A stretch of 64,000 nucleotides of DNA, from positions 1 to 64,000 of the forward strand of contig JAFSJF010000143.1 of the NCBI GenBank assembly GCA_017439405.1. Direction: 5' to 3'. Both the position numbers and the translations under genes were made by a program. Shown here in pieces: positions 49,779-58,904 of this stretch. The notes under the pieces were generated by a model that worked only from the letters and a program-made list of their open reading frames with translations, did not search any database and had not been told where the DNA came from. Positions within the stretch are counted from its first letter, which is position 1. Each line of letters begins with the position of its first letter. The stretch comes from Bacteroidales bacterium (GTDB taxonomy: Bacteria > Bacteroidota > Bacteroidia > Bacteroidales > F082).

Positions 49779-51698
49779 TTATTTCACGATGAACTTCTGC
49801 GTGTCGCTGCCGGCGCTGATGAAATAGACGCCGCTGTTGAGGCCGCTGAGGTCGATTTGGTTGACGCCAGCATGTCCTTCCATGGTGCGGATGACTTGGC
49901 CCGTGATGTTGTAAACCGCAATCTCAGAGTTTTGGTTGAGGCTCACGTTGAGGATGTCAACGGCAGGGTTGGGATAGAGGCTCATGCGGGTGTTGTGGCT
50001 GATTTGCTCTTCGAGGCCGACTCCCTCATCCGGGAATATGTCGTTCAGCTCGAAGGTGAAGCCTTGGTAGTAGTTGTCGTAGGCATCTTCATCGTCGCTT
50101 TGGACGTAGGTGCCGGTGCTGCCGTCAGCTTGGCAGGCGATGACGAGGGTCGTGCCGATGATGGTGGCTTGAGGATAGACGCACTCCGAGTATTGGAACA
50201 TGAAGTCGTTGGTCAGGTGGACAGGCTTGCCCCATGTGCGGCCACCGTTGCCTGAGTGGGCGGCAAAGAGTTTGTAGAAGAAGTTGCCGGCACCGTCTGT
50301 GTTGTTTTCATCCATGGCGACCCACACGGTCACTAAGTCCCAGCCGTTGCTGCCAGGGACGACGCAGAGCACGGGCATACCAGCGGCACCGCTGTTGTAG
50401 GAGCCGTGTTTGGAGAAGTCGTCGATGTTCATGCTTTCGGCTTCTTCCCAGCTTTGCCATTCACCGTTCTCATCGATAGGGGCTACGTAGCCGAAGTAAG
50501 CAGGATTGTTCCAAGTTTGGTCGCTCCAACGCGGCCAGGCGGCATAGATGTCGCTATACATGTAACCACTGTCCATCACGAAAGGCTCGCCGGGTTTGGG
50601 AGACATCGCGTTGGTCGGGTCGTAGCCGTAGATGGCATGAGTCTCGGTGTCATCATAAGGCATGTTTTCGCTCCAGAAGGCAACGCCACCGAGGCTGGGA
50701 TAGTAGCTGCCCGAGCCAGGTTCGCCGGTAGAACCGTTGAATTCGTAGGCAAGGCAGAGTTCGCCGTCTCTACCCCATTGGGCGGAAGTCCAACGAGGAT
50801 ACATGAACCAGGTGCCAAAGGTGGAGTTGATGCCGGGGTGGTGGTAGAAGGTCTTCTTTTCCCAGGTCTCACCGTTGTCATAGCTGTAGAGCACCATGCC
50901 ATCGCTCCAAGCGCTGTTGATGACGAGGGCGAGGCAGTTGTCTTCGGTGGTCTCCATCCAGTAGTAGTCGTTGGTGCCCCAGTCGGTGCCGCACTCTTCG
51001 AGGTAGGGAAGGATCACCTCGGTCTTGTCCCAAGTCTGGCCGTCAGACGAACGCCAGTACAAGGCAGGGATGGTGCTGTCGTCAAAGTTGCCGCAGAAGA
51101 CGTGGATGATGTCGCGGTTGGCGCCAGAGGTCATCACGGAAGGGTGTGTGTACGAACCGTTGTTGGTGTAAAGGGAGGCAGGGACGCTGTTGGGCGTTAT
51201 GTTGTCCTTGTCCTCGACGATGTAAACGCCAACGTTAGTGCTGGTGTGGGCAACAACGACGATGCCGTTTTGGCCATAGCGGGCGATGGAGCCGAATCCG
51301 GTCTTCTCGCTCTCGATGCGGCCGCCGCTGGGAATCCATTCGTCGTTTACGGCATCGTAGGTGCCGATACCGGTGCCACGGTCGCTGAAGCTGCCATCGG
51401 TGGCCATGGTGTAGGCGAAGTTCACTTTGCCGTCGGGCCAAGTGATCGTCCACGTGCGGGCGCCTTGGTTCGACTGCCAGTCATAGGTGGTGTAGTCCAG
51501 TTCGCCTTGACCGAAGTCCAAGCGGGTCATGTTGGGTTGGCTTTGCACGTTTTCAAGGGCGTTCCCAGCTTCCAGTCTGGGAGCTTTCTTCATCGTGGCA
51601 ACTTCGTTCTTCGCTTCCTTGTAGGAAACGTTTCTCACTTGAGAGTAACCGGCAACGGTCACCATCAAGACCAGTGCTAAAGTAAATAACTTTTTCAT
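49779..51698 (-). CDS. T9SS cargo protein with Asp-box beta-propeller (paralog 1)
   Basis: This is a 639-residue secreted protein. It has a signal peptide (cut after VAGYSQ). The middle is propeller-like with Asp-boxes (S/T-x-D-x-G-x-T-W): SYDNGETWEKK near residue 270 and a variant SSDGQTWDKT near 230. It ends in a T9SS type A sorting domain (LYPNPAVDILNVS to TQKFIVK). Asp-boxes occur in sialidases but also in many non-enzymatic propellers; the Arg triad and Tyr/Glu pair of a sialidase are not evident. It is a paralog of the next gene and each has its own promoter and terminator. Confidence 0.9.
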   Translation of the reverse strand: MKKLFTLALVLMVTVAGYSQVRNVSYKEAKNEVATMKKAPRLEAGNALENVQSQPNMTRLDFGQGELDYTTYDWQSNQGARTWTITWPDGKVNFAYTMATDGSFSDRGTGIGTYDAVNDEWIPSGGRIESEKTGFGSIARYGQNGIVVVAHTSTNVGVYIVEDKDNITPNSVPASLYTNNGSYTHPSVMTSGANRDIIHVFCGNFDDSTIPALYWRSSDGQTWDKTEVILPYLEECGTDWGTNDYYWMETTEDNCLALVINSAWSDGMVLYSYDNGETWEKKTFYHHPGINSTFGTWFMYPRWTSAQWGRDGELCLAYEFNGSTGEPGSGSYYPSLGGVAFWSENMPYDDTETHAIYGYDPTNAMSPKPGEPFVMDSGYMYSDIYAAWPRWSDQTWNNPAYFGYVAPIDENGEWQSWEEAESMNIDDFSKHGSYNSGAAGMPVLCVVPGSNGWDLVTVWVAMDENNTDGAGNFFYKLFAAHSGNGGRTWGKPVHLTNDFMFQYSECVYPQATIIGTTLVIACQADGSTGTYVQSDDEDAYDNYYQGFTFELNDIFPDEGVGLEEQISHNTRMSLYPNPAVDILNVSLNQNSEIAVYNITGQVIRTMEGHAGVNQIDLSGLNSGVYFISAGSDTQKFIVK

Positions 51699-51785
51699 TT
51701 TGAATGTGTTTAGTTAATGAATAGTGAATGGTTTGATGTTTGTTTCTTTGTTTTTGGACGTTTTTACACGTCCGCTTTCAGAGGG

Positions 51786-51793
51786 CAAAGATA
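51786..51793 (-). promoter_or_regulatory. -7 element of Asp-box gene 1
   Basis: TATCTTTG on the minus strand, about 87 bases before the ATG at 51698, giving a long leader unlike most genes here. Confidence 0.45.
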
Positions 51794-51835
51794 ATACTTT
51801 TTTCTTTTCTGCAAGTGTTTTTTTTCGGTTTTGCA

Positions 51836-51866
51836 CAAAAAAAAGGAGGCCGAAGCCTCCTTTTTC
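51836..51866 (-). terminator. Terminator of Asp-box gene 2
   Basis: AAAAAGGAGGC-cgaa-GCCTCCTTTTT, 22 bases past the stop of the gene at 51889; also has T-run on plus. Confidence 0.85.
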
Positions 51867-51888
51867 ATGAGTAAGCTATGTATCACCA

Positions 51889-53922
51889 TTATTTCACGAT
51901 GAATTTCATGGTGTTTTCGAATCCGTTGGCTTTCACGGTGACGAAGTAGATGCCGCTTTCGAGGTTGCTGGTGTTGATGCTCGGGCGGTTGATGCCGGTG
52001 TTGATGTTGACGTTGTCTTCCATCACCTTCTGTCCCATGATGTTGAACACGCTGATGTTCATGAAGCTGCTTTGCGAGGCGTTCACCTCGATGTTGAGCA
52101 CGTCGGTGGCAGGATTGGGATAGACGCGGGCAGAGGTCATCGGGTTGACGGCCACTTTCTCTTCAACGTCCCAGCCTTGAAGGACTTCGGGGATGATCTT
52201 CACGGCGTAGATGTAGTTCTCGGTGAGGACGCCAAGGTTGCTGTCAGGATAGGTGTCGCTGATGTCAAGGTAGAGGCCTTGGTTTTCGTCGCCGGAGTAG
52301 GCCACCCAGAATTCGCCGTTGTAGGCGTTGGTGGCAGCCCAAGTGGGATATTGCTCTTCATATTCGTGGACGAAGCTGTCGCTCAGGTTGATCTCGTCGT
52401 CGAACCATGTGCCGGTGTTGTCTCTGAGGGTGACGTAGGCGCTTCTGTAGGAGAAGTTGGTGGCGGCAGAGACTCTGGTCTCCGACCACACGCTATAGAC
52501 CACGACGACGTTGCCCATGTCGTCAACGCTGACGGCGGGCATGGTGCAGAGGCCGAGTGAACGGTAGTGCCAGGTGGCGCCGATTACGTTGTCGTAGTCG
52601 ATTTGGCCGTTGCCGTTTTCGTCAACGTAGCCAAAGATGTGGAGGTTGGCTTGGTTGTCGCCCAATGCGGAAAGCTCGTCGATGCGGTCGGGGTGCAAGG
52701 TCCAGCCGAGGTGGTTGGACCCCCATTCAGCCTGGTGGGCAGCGTCGATGCTTGATTCGCCGAAGGGCAGGATTTCGTGGCCACCCAATTCGTTGACGTA
52801 GTTGGAGTTCCAATACACGATGCCATAGTAGCCGGCAGGATAGTAGTTGTAGTGCTCGGAGTCGGTCACTCTCCAGTGGAAGAGGCCGAAAGCGACGTGT
52901 ACGGTGCCGTTGTTGTCGATGGCGATGCTGTGCGAGTTGTCGCTGGTGTTGATGGTGTCGGTCATGCCTTCCGGAAAGTCGGCGAAGTCAATGGCGTGGA
53001 CGGGATTGCCATCAGCGTCGGCAATCGGGTAGGGGGCTACGATTTGGCGCTCCCAGGTCTCGCCGTTGTCGTGCGAGATGATATAGACCACCTCGGTGGT
53101 GTAGGCGCTGAGCAGGATGGCGACGTTGTTGCCGTTGGCGGCCATCACGTAGTCGTCGGCGCTGAACTGGTTGCGGTATTCGCCGTTTTCGTCATTGTCG
53201 ATGAGCGGGAGGTCGATGAGTTCGCTCCAGGTCTGGCCGCGGTCGGTCGAGCGGGTGTAATAGACGTGGTTGTCGTAGCCTTCGCCGACGGAAATCTGCT
53301 TGCACATGACGACGTGGACATACTCGCCGTTGGGGCCGCTGCAGACGATTCTCGGCCAGGTGGGTGCACCGTAGTCGTTGCCCCAGTTCATCATGAGGGT
53401 CCAATCGCCTTCGCCCTTCTTGGGACGGTAATAGACGTTGACGCCGGTGGCGTGGGAGGCGAGGAATTCGCCATCACCGCTGGCGGCGATGCTGGGCCAG
53501 CCCGACTTCATGGGTTCTTGGCGCGTTTCAGGCTCTTCGCCGAAGTTGCTGCCATCGTAGAAGTTGTAGCCGGTGCCGCGGTCGGGGTAGCCGGTGTTGT
53601 TGGAGTGATCCCAGGTGGCGACGTTGGCGACGCTACCGTCAGGCCAGGAAGCCATGCGGTTGCCGACGGCGCTGTTCGACTGCAGGTCGTAGTTGGTGGT
53701 CATGGTGCAATACTCTTCGTATTCGCCTTCCCTGACGGCGTTCACCATGTGTTCAACCTTGTTAAACTGGATGCCTTGGGCAGCCGATCCGTCGATGGTT
53801 CTGAGTGCGCTGGGCTTCTCTGCGGTCACGCTGACGTTTTTGGCAGCGTTCTTGAGGTTTCTCTGTGCAAAGCCGGTCATGGCGACGGCTAATGCGAGGG
53901 TTACAAATAAAACTTTCTTCAT
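51889..53922 (-). CDS. T9SS cargo protein with Asp-box beta-propeller (paralog 2)
   Basis: This is a 677-residue secreted protein with a signal peptide (cut after MTGFAQ). Asp-box repeats are YTRSTDRGQTWSELID near residue 230 and SHDNGETWERQI near 287. It has propeller-like strands throughout and a T9SS type A sorting domain (VYPNPATDVLNIE to ENTMKFIVK). It shares layout with the gene at 49779: signal peptide, a Gln/Asn-rich start, then a sequence running ...Y.TMTTNYDLQSNSA... against YTTYDWQSNQGA. No catalytic set of a sialidase is seen. Its neighbour on the other side is the GH92 mannosidase, so a glycan-related role is possible but unproven. Confidence 0.9.
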   Translation of the reverse strand: MKKVLFVTLALAVAMTGFAQRNLKNAAKNVSVTAEKPSALRTIDGSAAQGIQFNKVEHMVNAVREGEYEEYCTMTTNYDLQSNSAVGNRMASWPDGSVANVATWDHSNNTGYPDRGTGYNFYDGSNFGEEPETRQEPMKSGWPSIAASGDGEFLASHATGVNVYYRPKKGEGDWTLMMNWGNDYGAPTWPRIVCSGPNGEYVHVVMCKQISVGEGYDNHVYYTRSTDRGQTWSELIDLPLIDNDENGEYRNQFSADDYVMAANGNNVAILLSAYTTEVVYIISHDNGETWERQIVAPYPIADADGNPVHAIDFADFPEGMTDTINTSDNSHSIAIDNNGTVHVAFGLFHWRVTDSEHYNYYPAGYYGIVYWNSNYVNELGGHEILPFGESSIDAAHQAEWGSNHLGWTLHPDRIDELSALGDNQANLHIFGYVDENGNGQIDYDNVIGATWHYRSLGLCTMPAVSVDDMGNVVVVYSVWSETRVSAATNFSYRSAYVTLRDNTGTWFDDEINLSDSFVHEYEEQYPTWAATNAYNGEFWVAYSGDENQGLYLDISDTYPDSNLGVLTENYIYAVKIIPEVLQGWDVEEKVAVNPMTSARVYPNPATDVLNIEVNASQSSFMNISVFNIMGQKVMEDNVNINTGINRPSINTSNLESGIYFVTVKANGFENTMKFIVK

Positions 53923-54006
53923 AGTTACTTGAATTTAGTTTGTTGATTGATGTTGGTTGATGTTTGTTGTTTATGAATTGACTGTTTTGATTTCGCGATT
54001 TGGCCG

Positions 54007-54014
54007 CAAAGATA
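54007..54014 (-). promoter_or_regulatory. -7 element of Asp-box gene 2
   Basis: TATCTTTG on the minus strand, about 84 bases before the ATG at 53922; long leader as in the paralog. Confidence 0.45.
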
Positions 54015-54157
54015 GCTATTTTTTTGCAAAGTGTTCTGCTTTTTGACAAAAATACCTTTTTTTTATCGACAGCAAAATCTGTGCCAGAAAAAATCGTGGG
54101 CATTTGCAAAACCAAAGAGGATTATTTCTACTTTTACAGCCTCAAAACACATGTTCA

Positions 54158-57145
54158 ATGAAAAAAACACTTTTACCTTTGTTGCTTTTGGTGCTTGCGG
54201 CTTGCACCACACAACCCAAAGCCGAATATGTGACTGACCCTGCAAAATATGTCGATCCCTTTATCGGCACGGGCGGCCACGGCCATACCTTCCCGGGCGC
54301 CACGGTGCCCTTCGGCATGGTGCAGTTCAGCCCCGACACCCGCATGAACGACTGGGACGGCTGCTCGGGCTACCACACCTCCGACAACACCATCCTCGGC
54401 TTCAGCACCACCCACCTCAGCGGCACCGGCTGCTCCGACTATGGCGACTTCCGTTTCATGCCGATTGCTGGAGAATATAATAAACTCCCTCAAGGTTTGT
54501 CTTTAGAACAGGCGAGTCTTTATTATGATTCGATTTATGGCCATGCCGTTTTTAAGCACGAGAATGAAGATGCCCAAGCAGGCTATTATTCCGTTGTCTT
54601 GGATGATGGCGTGAAAGTGGAATTGACCACGGGAGACCGCGTGGGTATGATGCGCTGCACCTATCCTAAATCAAGCCTTCAGCATCTTTTGCTTGATATG
54701 CTTCACGGTGTCAATGACGAATACGTTTATGAAGAAGAGGTGAATGTGGAAAGCAAATACGCCATCAGTGGTTTCCGCCGCACCCGCGACTGGGCTAACG
54801 ATCAATACCTGTATTTCTATGCGGAGTTTTCTAGACCTATGGTGTACTTCAGCAGTCCAAGTTTTTTTGAGGAAATTAATAAAGATAGGACAATGGCTGT
54901 TCCGTTTGTAGCCCATGCCCAATTCGAAGATGTTGACGAACCTCTCGTCATGCGCATCGCCCTCTCCGCCGTCGACGTGGAAGGAGCCAAGAACAACCTG
55001 AAAGCCGAGCTCGCTGACGGTGACTTCGACTTTGATGCGCTGAAACAGAAAGCTTACGACAAATGGAACACCGAGCTGAAACGCTACGAGGTGGCTGGCA
55101 ACGTGGAGCAAGACAAGACCGTGTTCTACACCGCCCTCTACCACACCATGATCGCACCCAACCTCTTCAGCGACGCCGACGGTCGCTATCGCGCCCACGA
55201 CTTGAAGGTCTACAACTCCGAAAGACCCGTCTACACCGTGTTTTCCTTGTGGGACACCTTCCGCAGCCTGCATCCGCTCTTCAGCCTGATGCAGCGCGAG
55301 CGCACCCTCGACTTTATCAACACCTTTATTAATAAGTACGAGACCAACCCGCACCATATCCTGCCCGTTTGGGAGCTGGCCGCCAACGAGACCTACTGCA
55401 TGATCGGCAACCACGCCATCCCCGTCATCGCCGATGCCTATTTTGCGGGCATCCGCGACTTCGACACCGAAAAGGCCCTCGAAGCCATGGTGGCGAGCCA
55501 AAAAGACGACTTCCGTGGTATGGGTGCCTACATGAAATATGGCTACATCCCGATTGAAGTCGAAGGCGAGGCCACTTCCAAGACCCTCGAATATGCCTAC
55601 GACGACTGGTGCGTGGCCCGTATGGCCGAAGACATGGGCAAGACCGAAATAGCAAAAGAGTTCTATGCCCGCGCACAGGCCTATAAGAATATCTATAACC
55701 CTGAAAACCAGTTCTTCCAAGGTCGCCGCAACGGTGGCTGGATGCGTCCCTTCGACCCCGCGCAGGTCAACTTCACGCTGACTGAGGCCAACTCCTACCA
55801 ATACGGTTTCTTCGTGCCACAAGACGTGAACGGCCACATCGACCTGATGGGCGGTCGCGACAGCTATGCCGCCAAACTCGATGCCTTGTTCAATGCGCCT
55901 GAAAACCTCACCGGGCGCGTGCAACCCGACATCACTGGCCTCATCGGGCAGTATGCCCACGGCAACGAGCCGAGCCACAACACCGTGTATATGTACAACT
56001 TCGTCGGCCAGCCGACCAAGACGCAGAAATACGTGAAACAGGTCATGGACGACTTCTACACCGACCGCCGCGACGGCTATTCAGGCAACGAGGACTGCGG
56101 CCAGATGTCGGCTTGGGCGGTGTGGTCGTGCATGGGCTTGTATCCCGCCACACCCGCTTCGGGCTATTATGTCTTAGGTCTGCCGCGCTTCCAAAACATG
56201 AAGCTGTCGTTTGAGAACGGCAAGCAGTTTGAAGTCGTGGCCAAGAACCTGAGCGAACAGAATTGCTATGTGCAGTCGGTGAAGCTCAACGGCAAGGCGT
56301 TGGAACGTAGCTATGTCTCCTTCGAAGAGGTTTTCAATGGCGGCACATTGGAGTTCACCATGACCGACCAGCCCAATTCCACGTGGGCCACCCAACCCGA
56401 AAACTGCCCCGTGGTGCGCATCGACAAGAGCAAGGATGTCGTCATCGTCCCGACCATCAATGCCTTGTCTGACACCTTCTTCGACACGCTGATGGTCAGC
56501 ATGAACCATCCCGTCGAAGGCGTTGAAATCTATTACACTGCTGACGGCACCGACCCGAGGGAAAACGGCCTGCGCTACGAAAAGCCTTTGTGCATTAAGG
56601 ACAACGCCACGATTTGTGCTGCCGCCAAGCAAGGCGAGCGTTGGAGCCAGCCCATCGAGGCCAAGTATTACTTGATTGACGCCAACACTTCGGTGAAGTT
56701 GGACAACATGTACAACGAGCAATATGCCGCTGGTGGCCCCAAGGCTTTGATTGACCACCTGCGTGGCAACGACAATTTCCGTACCGGCACATGGCAAGGC
56801 TACTACGGAGTGGACCTCGTCGCCACCGTCGATTTGGGCGCGCCCAAGAAAATCAACCGCTTGGCGGGCAGCTTCTTGCAGGAGGCCTACTCCTGGATTT
56901 GGATGCCGCGCGAGGTGGAGTATTTCGTCAGCGACGACGGCAAGAACTTCCGTAGCGTGGGCAAGGTGAAGAACGACATCCCCGAAGATGCCGATGGCGC
57001 TTTCGTACAAGAGATGGAAGTGCGTCCGCGCACCAACGCCCGCTACGTGAAGATGGTGGCCAAGACCATCGGCACCTGCCCGGAGGGACACGTCGGGGCA
57101 GGGCAGAAGGCTTGGATCTTCTGTGACGAGATTGTGATAGAGTAG
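54158..57145 (+). CDS. GH92 alpha-mannosidase lipoprotein
   Basis: GH92 enzymes are Ca2+-dependent exo-alpha-mannosidases active on N-glycans and yeast mannan. The 995-residue protein is a lipoprotein (lipobox VLAAC, Cys near residue 17). GH92 signatures are GTGGHGHTFPGATVPFGMVQ near residue 35, ANETYCMIGNHAIPVIADAY near 410, GNEPSHNTVYMY near 602 (catalytic Glu) and GNEDCGQMSAW near 643. It has C-terminal add-ons: a CHB_HEX_C_1-type module (IYYTADGTDPREN near 793) and a discoidin-like domain (about 870-995). The start ATG at 54158 gives the signal peptide. No SusCD pair or other PUL gene is adjacent. Confidence 0.93.
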   Translation: MKKTLLPLLLLVLAACTTQPKAEYVTDPAKYVDPFIGTGGHGHTFPGATVPFGMVQFSPDTRMNDWDGCSGYHTSDNTILGFSTTHLSGTGCSDYGDFRFMPIAGEYNKLPQGLSLEQASLYYDSIYGHAVFKHENEDAQAGYYSVVLDDGVKVELTTGDRVGMMRCTYPKSSLQHLLLDMLHGVNDEYVYEEEVNVESKYAISGFRRTRDWANDQYLYFYAEFSRPMVYFSSPSFFEEINKDRTMAVPFVAHAQFEDVDEPLVMRIALSAVDVEGAKNNLKAELADGDFDFDALKQKAYDKWNTELKRYEVAGNVEQDKTVFYTALYHTMIAPNLFSDADGRYRAHDLKVYNSERPVYTVFSLWDTFRSLHPLFSLMQRERTLDFINTFINKYETNPHHILPVWELAANETYCMIGNHAIPVIADAYFAGIRDFDTEKALEAMVASQKDDFRGMGAYMKYGYIPIEVEGEATSKTLEYAYDDWCVARMAEDMGKTEIAKEFYARAQAYKNIYNPENQFFQGRRNGGWMRPFDPAQVNFTLTEANSYQYGFFVPQDVNGHIDLMGGRDSYAAKLDALFNAPENLTGRVQPDITGLIGQYAHGNEPSHNTVYMYNFVGQPTKTQKYVKQVMDDFYTDRRDGYSGNEDCGQMSAWAVWSCMGLYPATPASGYYVLGLPRFQNMKLSFENGKQFEVVAKNLSEQNCYVQSVKLNGKALERSYVSFEEVFNGGTLEFTMTDQPNSTWATQPENCPVVRIDKSKDVVIVPTINALSDTFFDTLMVSMNHPVEGVEIYYTADGTDPRENGLRYEKPLCIKDNATICAAAKQGERWSQPIEAKYYLIDANTSVKLDNMYNEQYAAGGPKALIDHLRGNDNFRTGTWQGYYGVDLVATVDLGAPKKINRLAGSFLQEAYSWIWMPREVEYFVSDDGKNFRSVGKVKNDIPEDADGAFVQEMEVRPRTNARYVKMVAKTIGTCPEGHVGAGQKAWIFCDEIVIE

Positions 57146-57369
57146 GAGGAGAGTTTGTTGAATCCCCCCTGCCCCCCCTTAAAAGGGGGACGCGCAAAGC
57201 GACGCAGAACTTGGGTCCGGCAGGCTTCCCCCTCTTGAGGGGGAAGGGGGAGTAAAACAGCCCCCGGTAGGCGTCCCCCTCTTGAGGGGGTGCCCGCAGG
57301 GCGGGGGTGTCAAAAGACCCAATTAGGCAAATTATAAATCTTGAATATTAAATCTTTAAATCAAACTAT
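57146..57369. repeat. C5/G5 palindromes and 47-base direct repeat
   Basis: This 224-base gap before the phosphofructokinase gene holds a C5-TT/AA-G5 hairpin at 57173-57190. Two copies of CCGG(C/T)AGGC(T/G)T plus CCCCCTCTTGAGGGGG start at 57217 and 57264. The unit recurs every 47 bases. No coding sequence is seen. These palindromes could act as transcription attenuators or be mobile REP-like units. Confidence 0.6.
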
Positions 57370-58587
57370 ATGAAAGAATCCATCGTGATCCTCGCCGGCG
57401 GCGGTCCGGCACCTGGCATCAACACAGTCGTCAGTACTGTGGCCAAGACCTTCCTCAAGGACGGTTATCGCGTCCTCGGCCTCAACGAAGGCTACAAAAA
57501 CCTCTTCAAGCCCAACCCCGATGTGGTGGAAATGGACTTCCTCTATGCCGACGCCATCCTCAAGCAAGGCGGATCGGCACTGAAGATGAGCCGCTACAAA
57601 CCGAAGAACGAGGAGTTCAACACCGATTTCTTCGTCAAGAACAACATCAAGTTGCTCGTCACCATCGGCGGCGACGACACCGCTTCCACTGCCAATCGCA
57701 TCTCCAAGTTCTTGGCTACATGTGGTGTACACATCCAAAACATCCATGTGCCCAAGACCATCGACAACGACCTGCCGTTGCCCGAGGGTAGCCCGACCTT
57801 CGGCTACTATTCCGCCAAGGATGCCGCCGTGCATTTAGTGCAGACCATCTATGAAGACGCGCGCACCAGCGGCAACTGGTTCGTGGTCTCCGCCATGGGT
57901 CGCGAGGCCGGTCACTTGGCCTTCGGCATGACGTCGGCCTGCCACTGCCCGATGGTGGTCATCCCCGAGATGTTCAACAAGGCGGAAGTCACCTTCGACT
58001 CCATCATCAAGCTCGTGGTCAGTTCCATCATCAAGCGTAAGCTGTTGGGCGTGAACTATGGCGTGGCCATCATCAGCGAAGGCGTGTTCCATTTCATGAG
58101 CGACGACGAAATCGAGCGCTCGGGCGTGGCCTTCACTTACGACGAGCACGGCCATCCTGAGTTGGGTAATGTCAGTAAGGCGCACATTTTCAACCTCTTG
58201 CTGCAACAAAGACTGAAGGCACTGGGTCTCAACGTGAAGAGCCGTCCCGTCGAAATCGGCTATGGCATCCGCTGTGTCGAGCCTAATGGCTACGACCTGA
58301 CCTACTGCTCGTTGCTTGGCTACGGCGTGAAGAAACTCTTCGACCAAGGCGTGAGTGGCGCAATGGTTACGGCCAACCCGAAGGGCGAGATAGAGCCTTT
58401 GTACCTGAAGGACGTGGAAGATGAGAACGGCAAGATCAAGCCGCGCTTGGTGAACCTCAACGGCCCGAAGGCCGAACTGATTTTCAACGACGGCCTGCAG
58501 TACATCACTCCCGCCGACTACGAAGCCGCCAAGGCTTACCTGCCTGATCCGGAGAGTTACGATTTCAGGAAAATCCTGAGGTGGTAA
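57370..58587 (+). CDS. 6-phosphofructokinase, PPi-type signature
   Basis: The enzyme phosphorylates fructose 6-phosphate. The 405-residue protein has the N-terminal ILAGGGPAPGINTVV, GGDDTAST with Asp103 at the position that is Gly in ATP enzymes, and PKTIDND with Lys129 at the matching second position. Catalytic Asp132 follows (TIDND), then SAMGREAGHLAFG near 177. Asp plus Lys at these two positions is the mark of PPi-dependent enzymes, so I predict pyrophosphate as donor, making the step reversible. Pfp wording in Bacteroidota is usually in a longer protein, so the assignment of the donor needs testing. A terminator follows at once. Confidence 0.88.
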   Translation: MKESIVILAGGGPAPGINTVVSTVAKTFLKDGYRVLGLNEGYKNLFKPNPDVVEMDFLYADAILKQGGSALKMSRYKPKNEEFNTDFFVKNNIKLLVTIGGDDTASTANRISKFLATCGVHIQNIHVPKTIDNDLPLPEGSPTFGYYSAKDAAVHLVQTIYEDARTSGNWFVVSAMGREAGHLAFGMTSACHCPMVVIPEMFNKAEVTFDSIIKLVVSSIIKRKLLGVNYGVAIISEGVFHFMSDDEIERSGVAFTYDEHGHPELGNVSKAHIFNLLLQQRLKALGLNVKSRPVEIGYGIRCVEPNGYDLTYCSLLGYGVKKLFDQGVSGAMVTANPKGEIEPLYLKDVEDENGKIKPRLVNLNGPKAELIFNDGLQYITPADYEAAKAYLPDPESYDFRKILRW

Positions 58588-58589
58588 AA

Positions 58590-58622
58590 GAAAAGCCTCG
58601 CTGAGTCAGCGAGGCTTTTTCT
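58590..58622. terminator. Bidirectional terminator
   Basis: AAAGCCTCGCTGA and TCAGCGAGGCTTT pair around G, followed by TTCTTT, between the convergent phosphofructokinase gene and the small protein gene at 58624. Confidence 0.85.
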
Positions 58623-58623
58623 T

Positions 58624-58887
58624 TCATTCCTCCCGTTTCCTTCGCTTGCCGAAGAGGTAGGCACCGGCAAGGCATCCCAAGACCCAAATGCCGCCGCCCA
58701 AGGGCGCGTATTGGTCGATGGTGACGTTCATCCAAGGCACGATGGGGAGGTTGCCGGGCTGAGTGCCGTCGCGCACGCTGGAGTAGTACTCCTCGTCCGA
58801 CATGATGAAAATCTGGGCCTGGGCCTTGTTTACGCTTACCGAAGCAAGCATCAAAAGTAGTGTCGTGGTGATAATTCTCTTTTTCAT
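58624..58887 (-). CDS. Small membrane-anchored protein with PLGGG-TM-basic C-terminus
   Basis: This is an 87-residue hypothetical protein with a signal peptide (MKKRIITTTLLLMLASVSVN, cut near KAQAQ). The short exposed part contains DEEYYSSVRDG and is followed by a C-terminal unit: PLGGG near residue 63, a hydrophobic run (IWVLGCLAGAYLFG) and a basic end KRRKREE. The order motif-helix-basic resembles sortase- or exosortase-type sorting signals, but I recognise no named family. The ATG at 58887 is 17 bases past the stop of the giant adhesin, in the same orientation, so they are one transcript. The gene is followed by a strong terminator. Confidence 0.8.
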   Translation of the reverse strand: MKKRIITTTLLLMLASVSVNKAQAQIFIMSDEEYYSSVRDGTQPGNLPIVPWMNVTIDQYAPLGGGIWVLGCLAGAYLFGKRRKREE

Positions 58888-58904
58888 TGCTTTGCCCTTT
58901 CCCA

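Noticed and set aside
50406..53892. Long plus-strand frames (424 and 371 codons) over the Asp-box genes
   Set aside because: Antisense shadows, Val/Gly-rich, caused by codon composition of the two T9SS genes.
54671..55978. 435-codon minus-strand frame inside the GH92 gene
   Set aside because: Antisense shadow; GH92 signatures run through the whole plus-strand frame.
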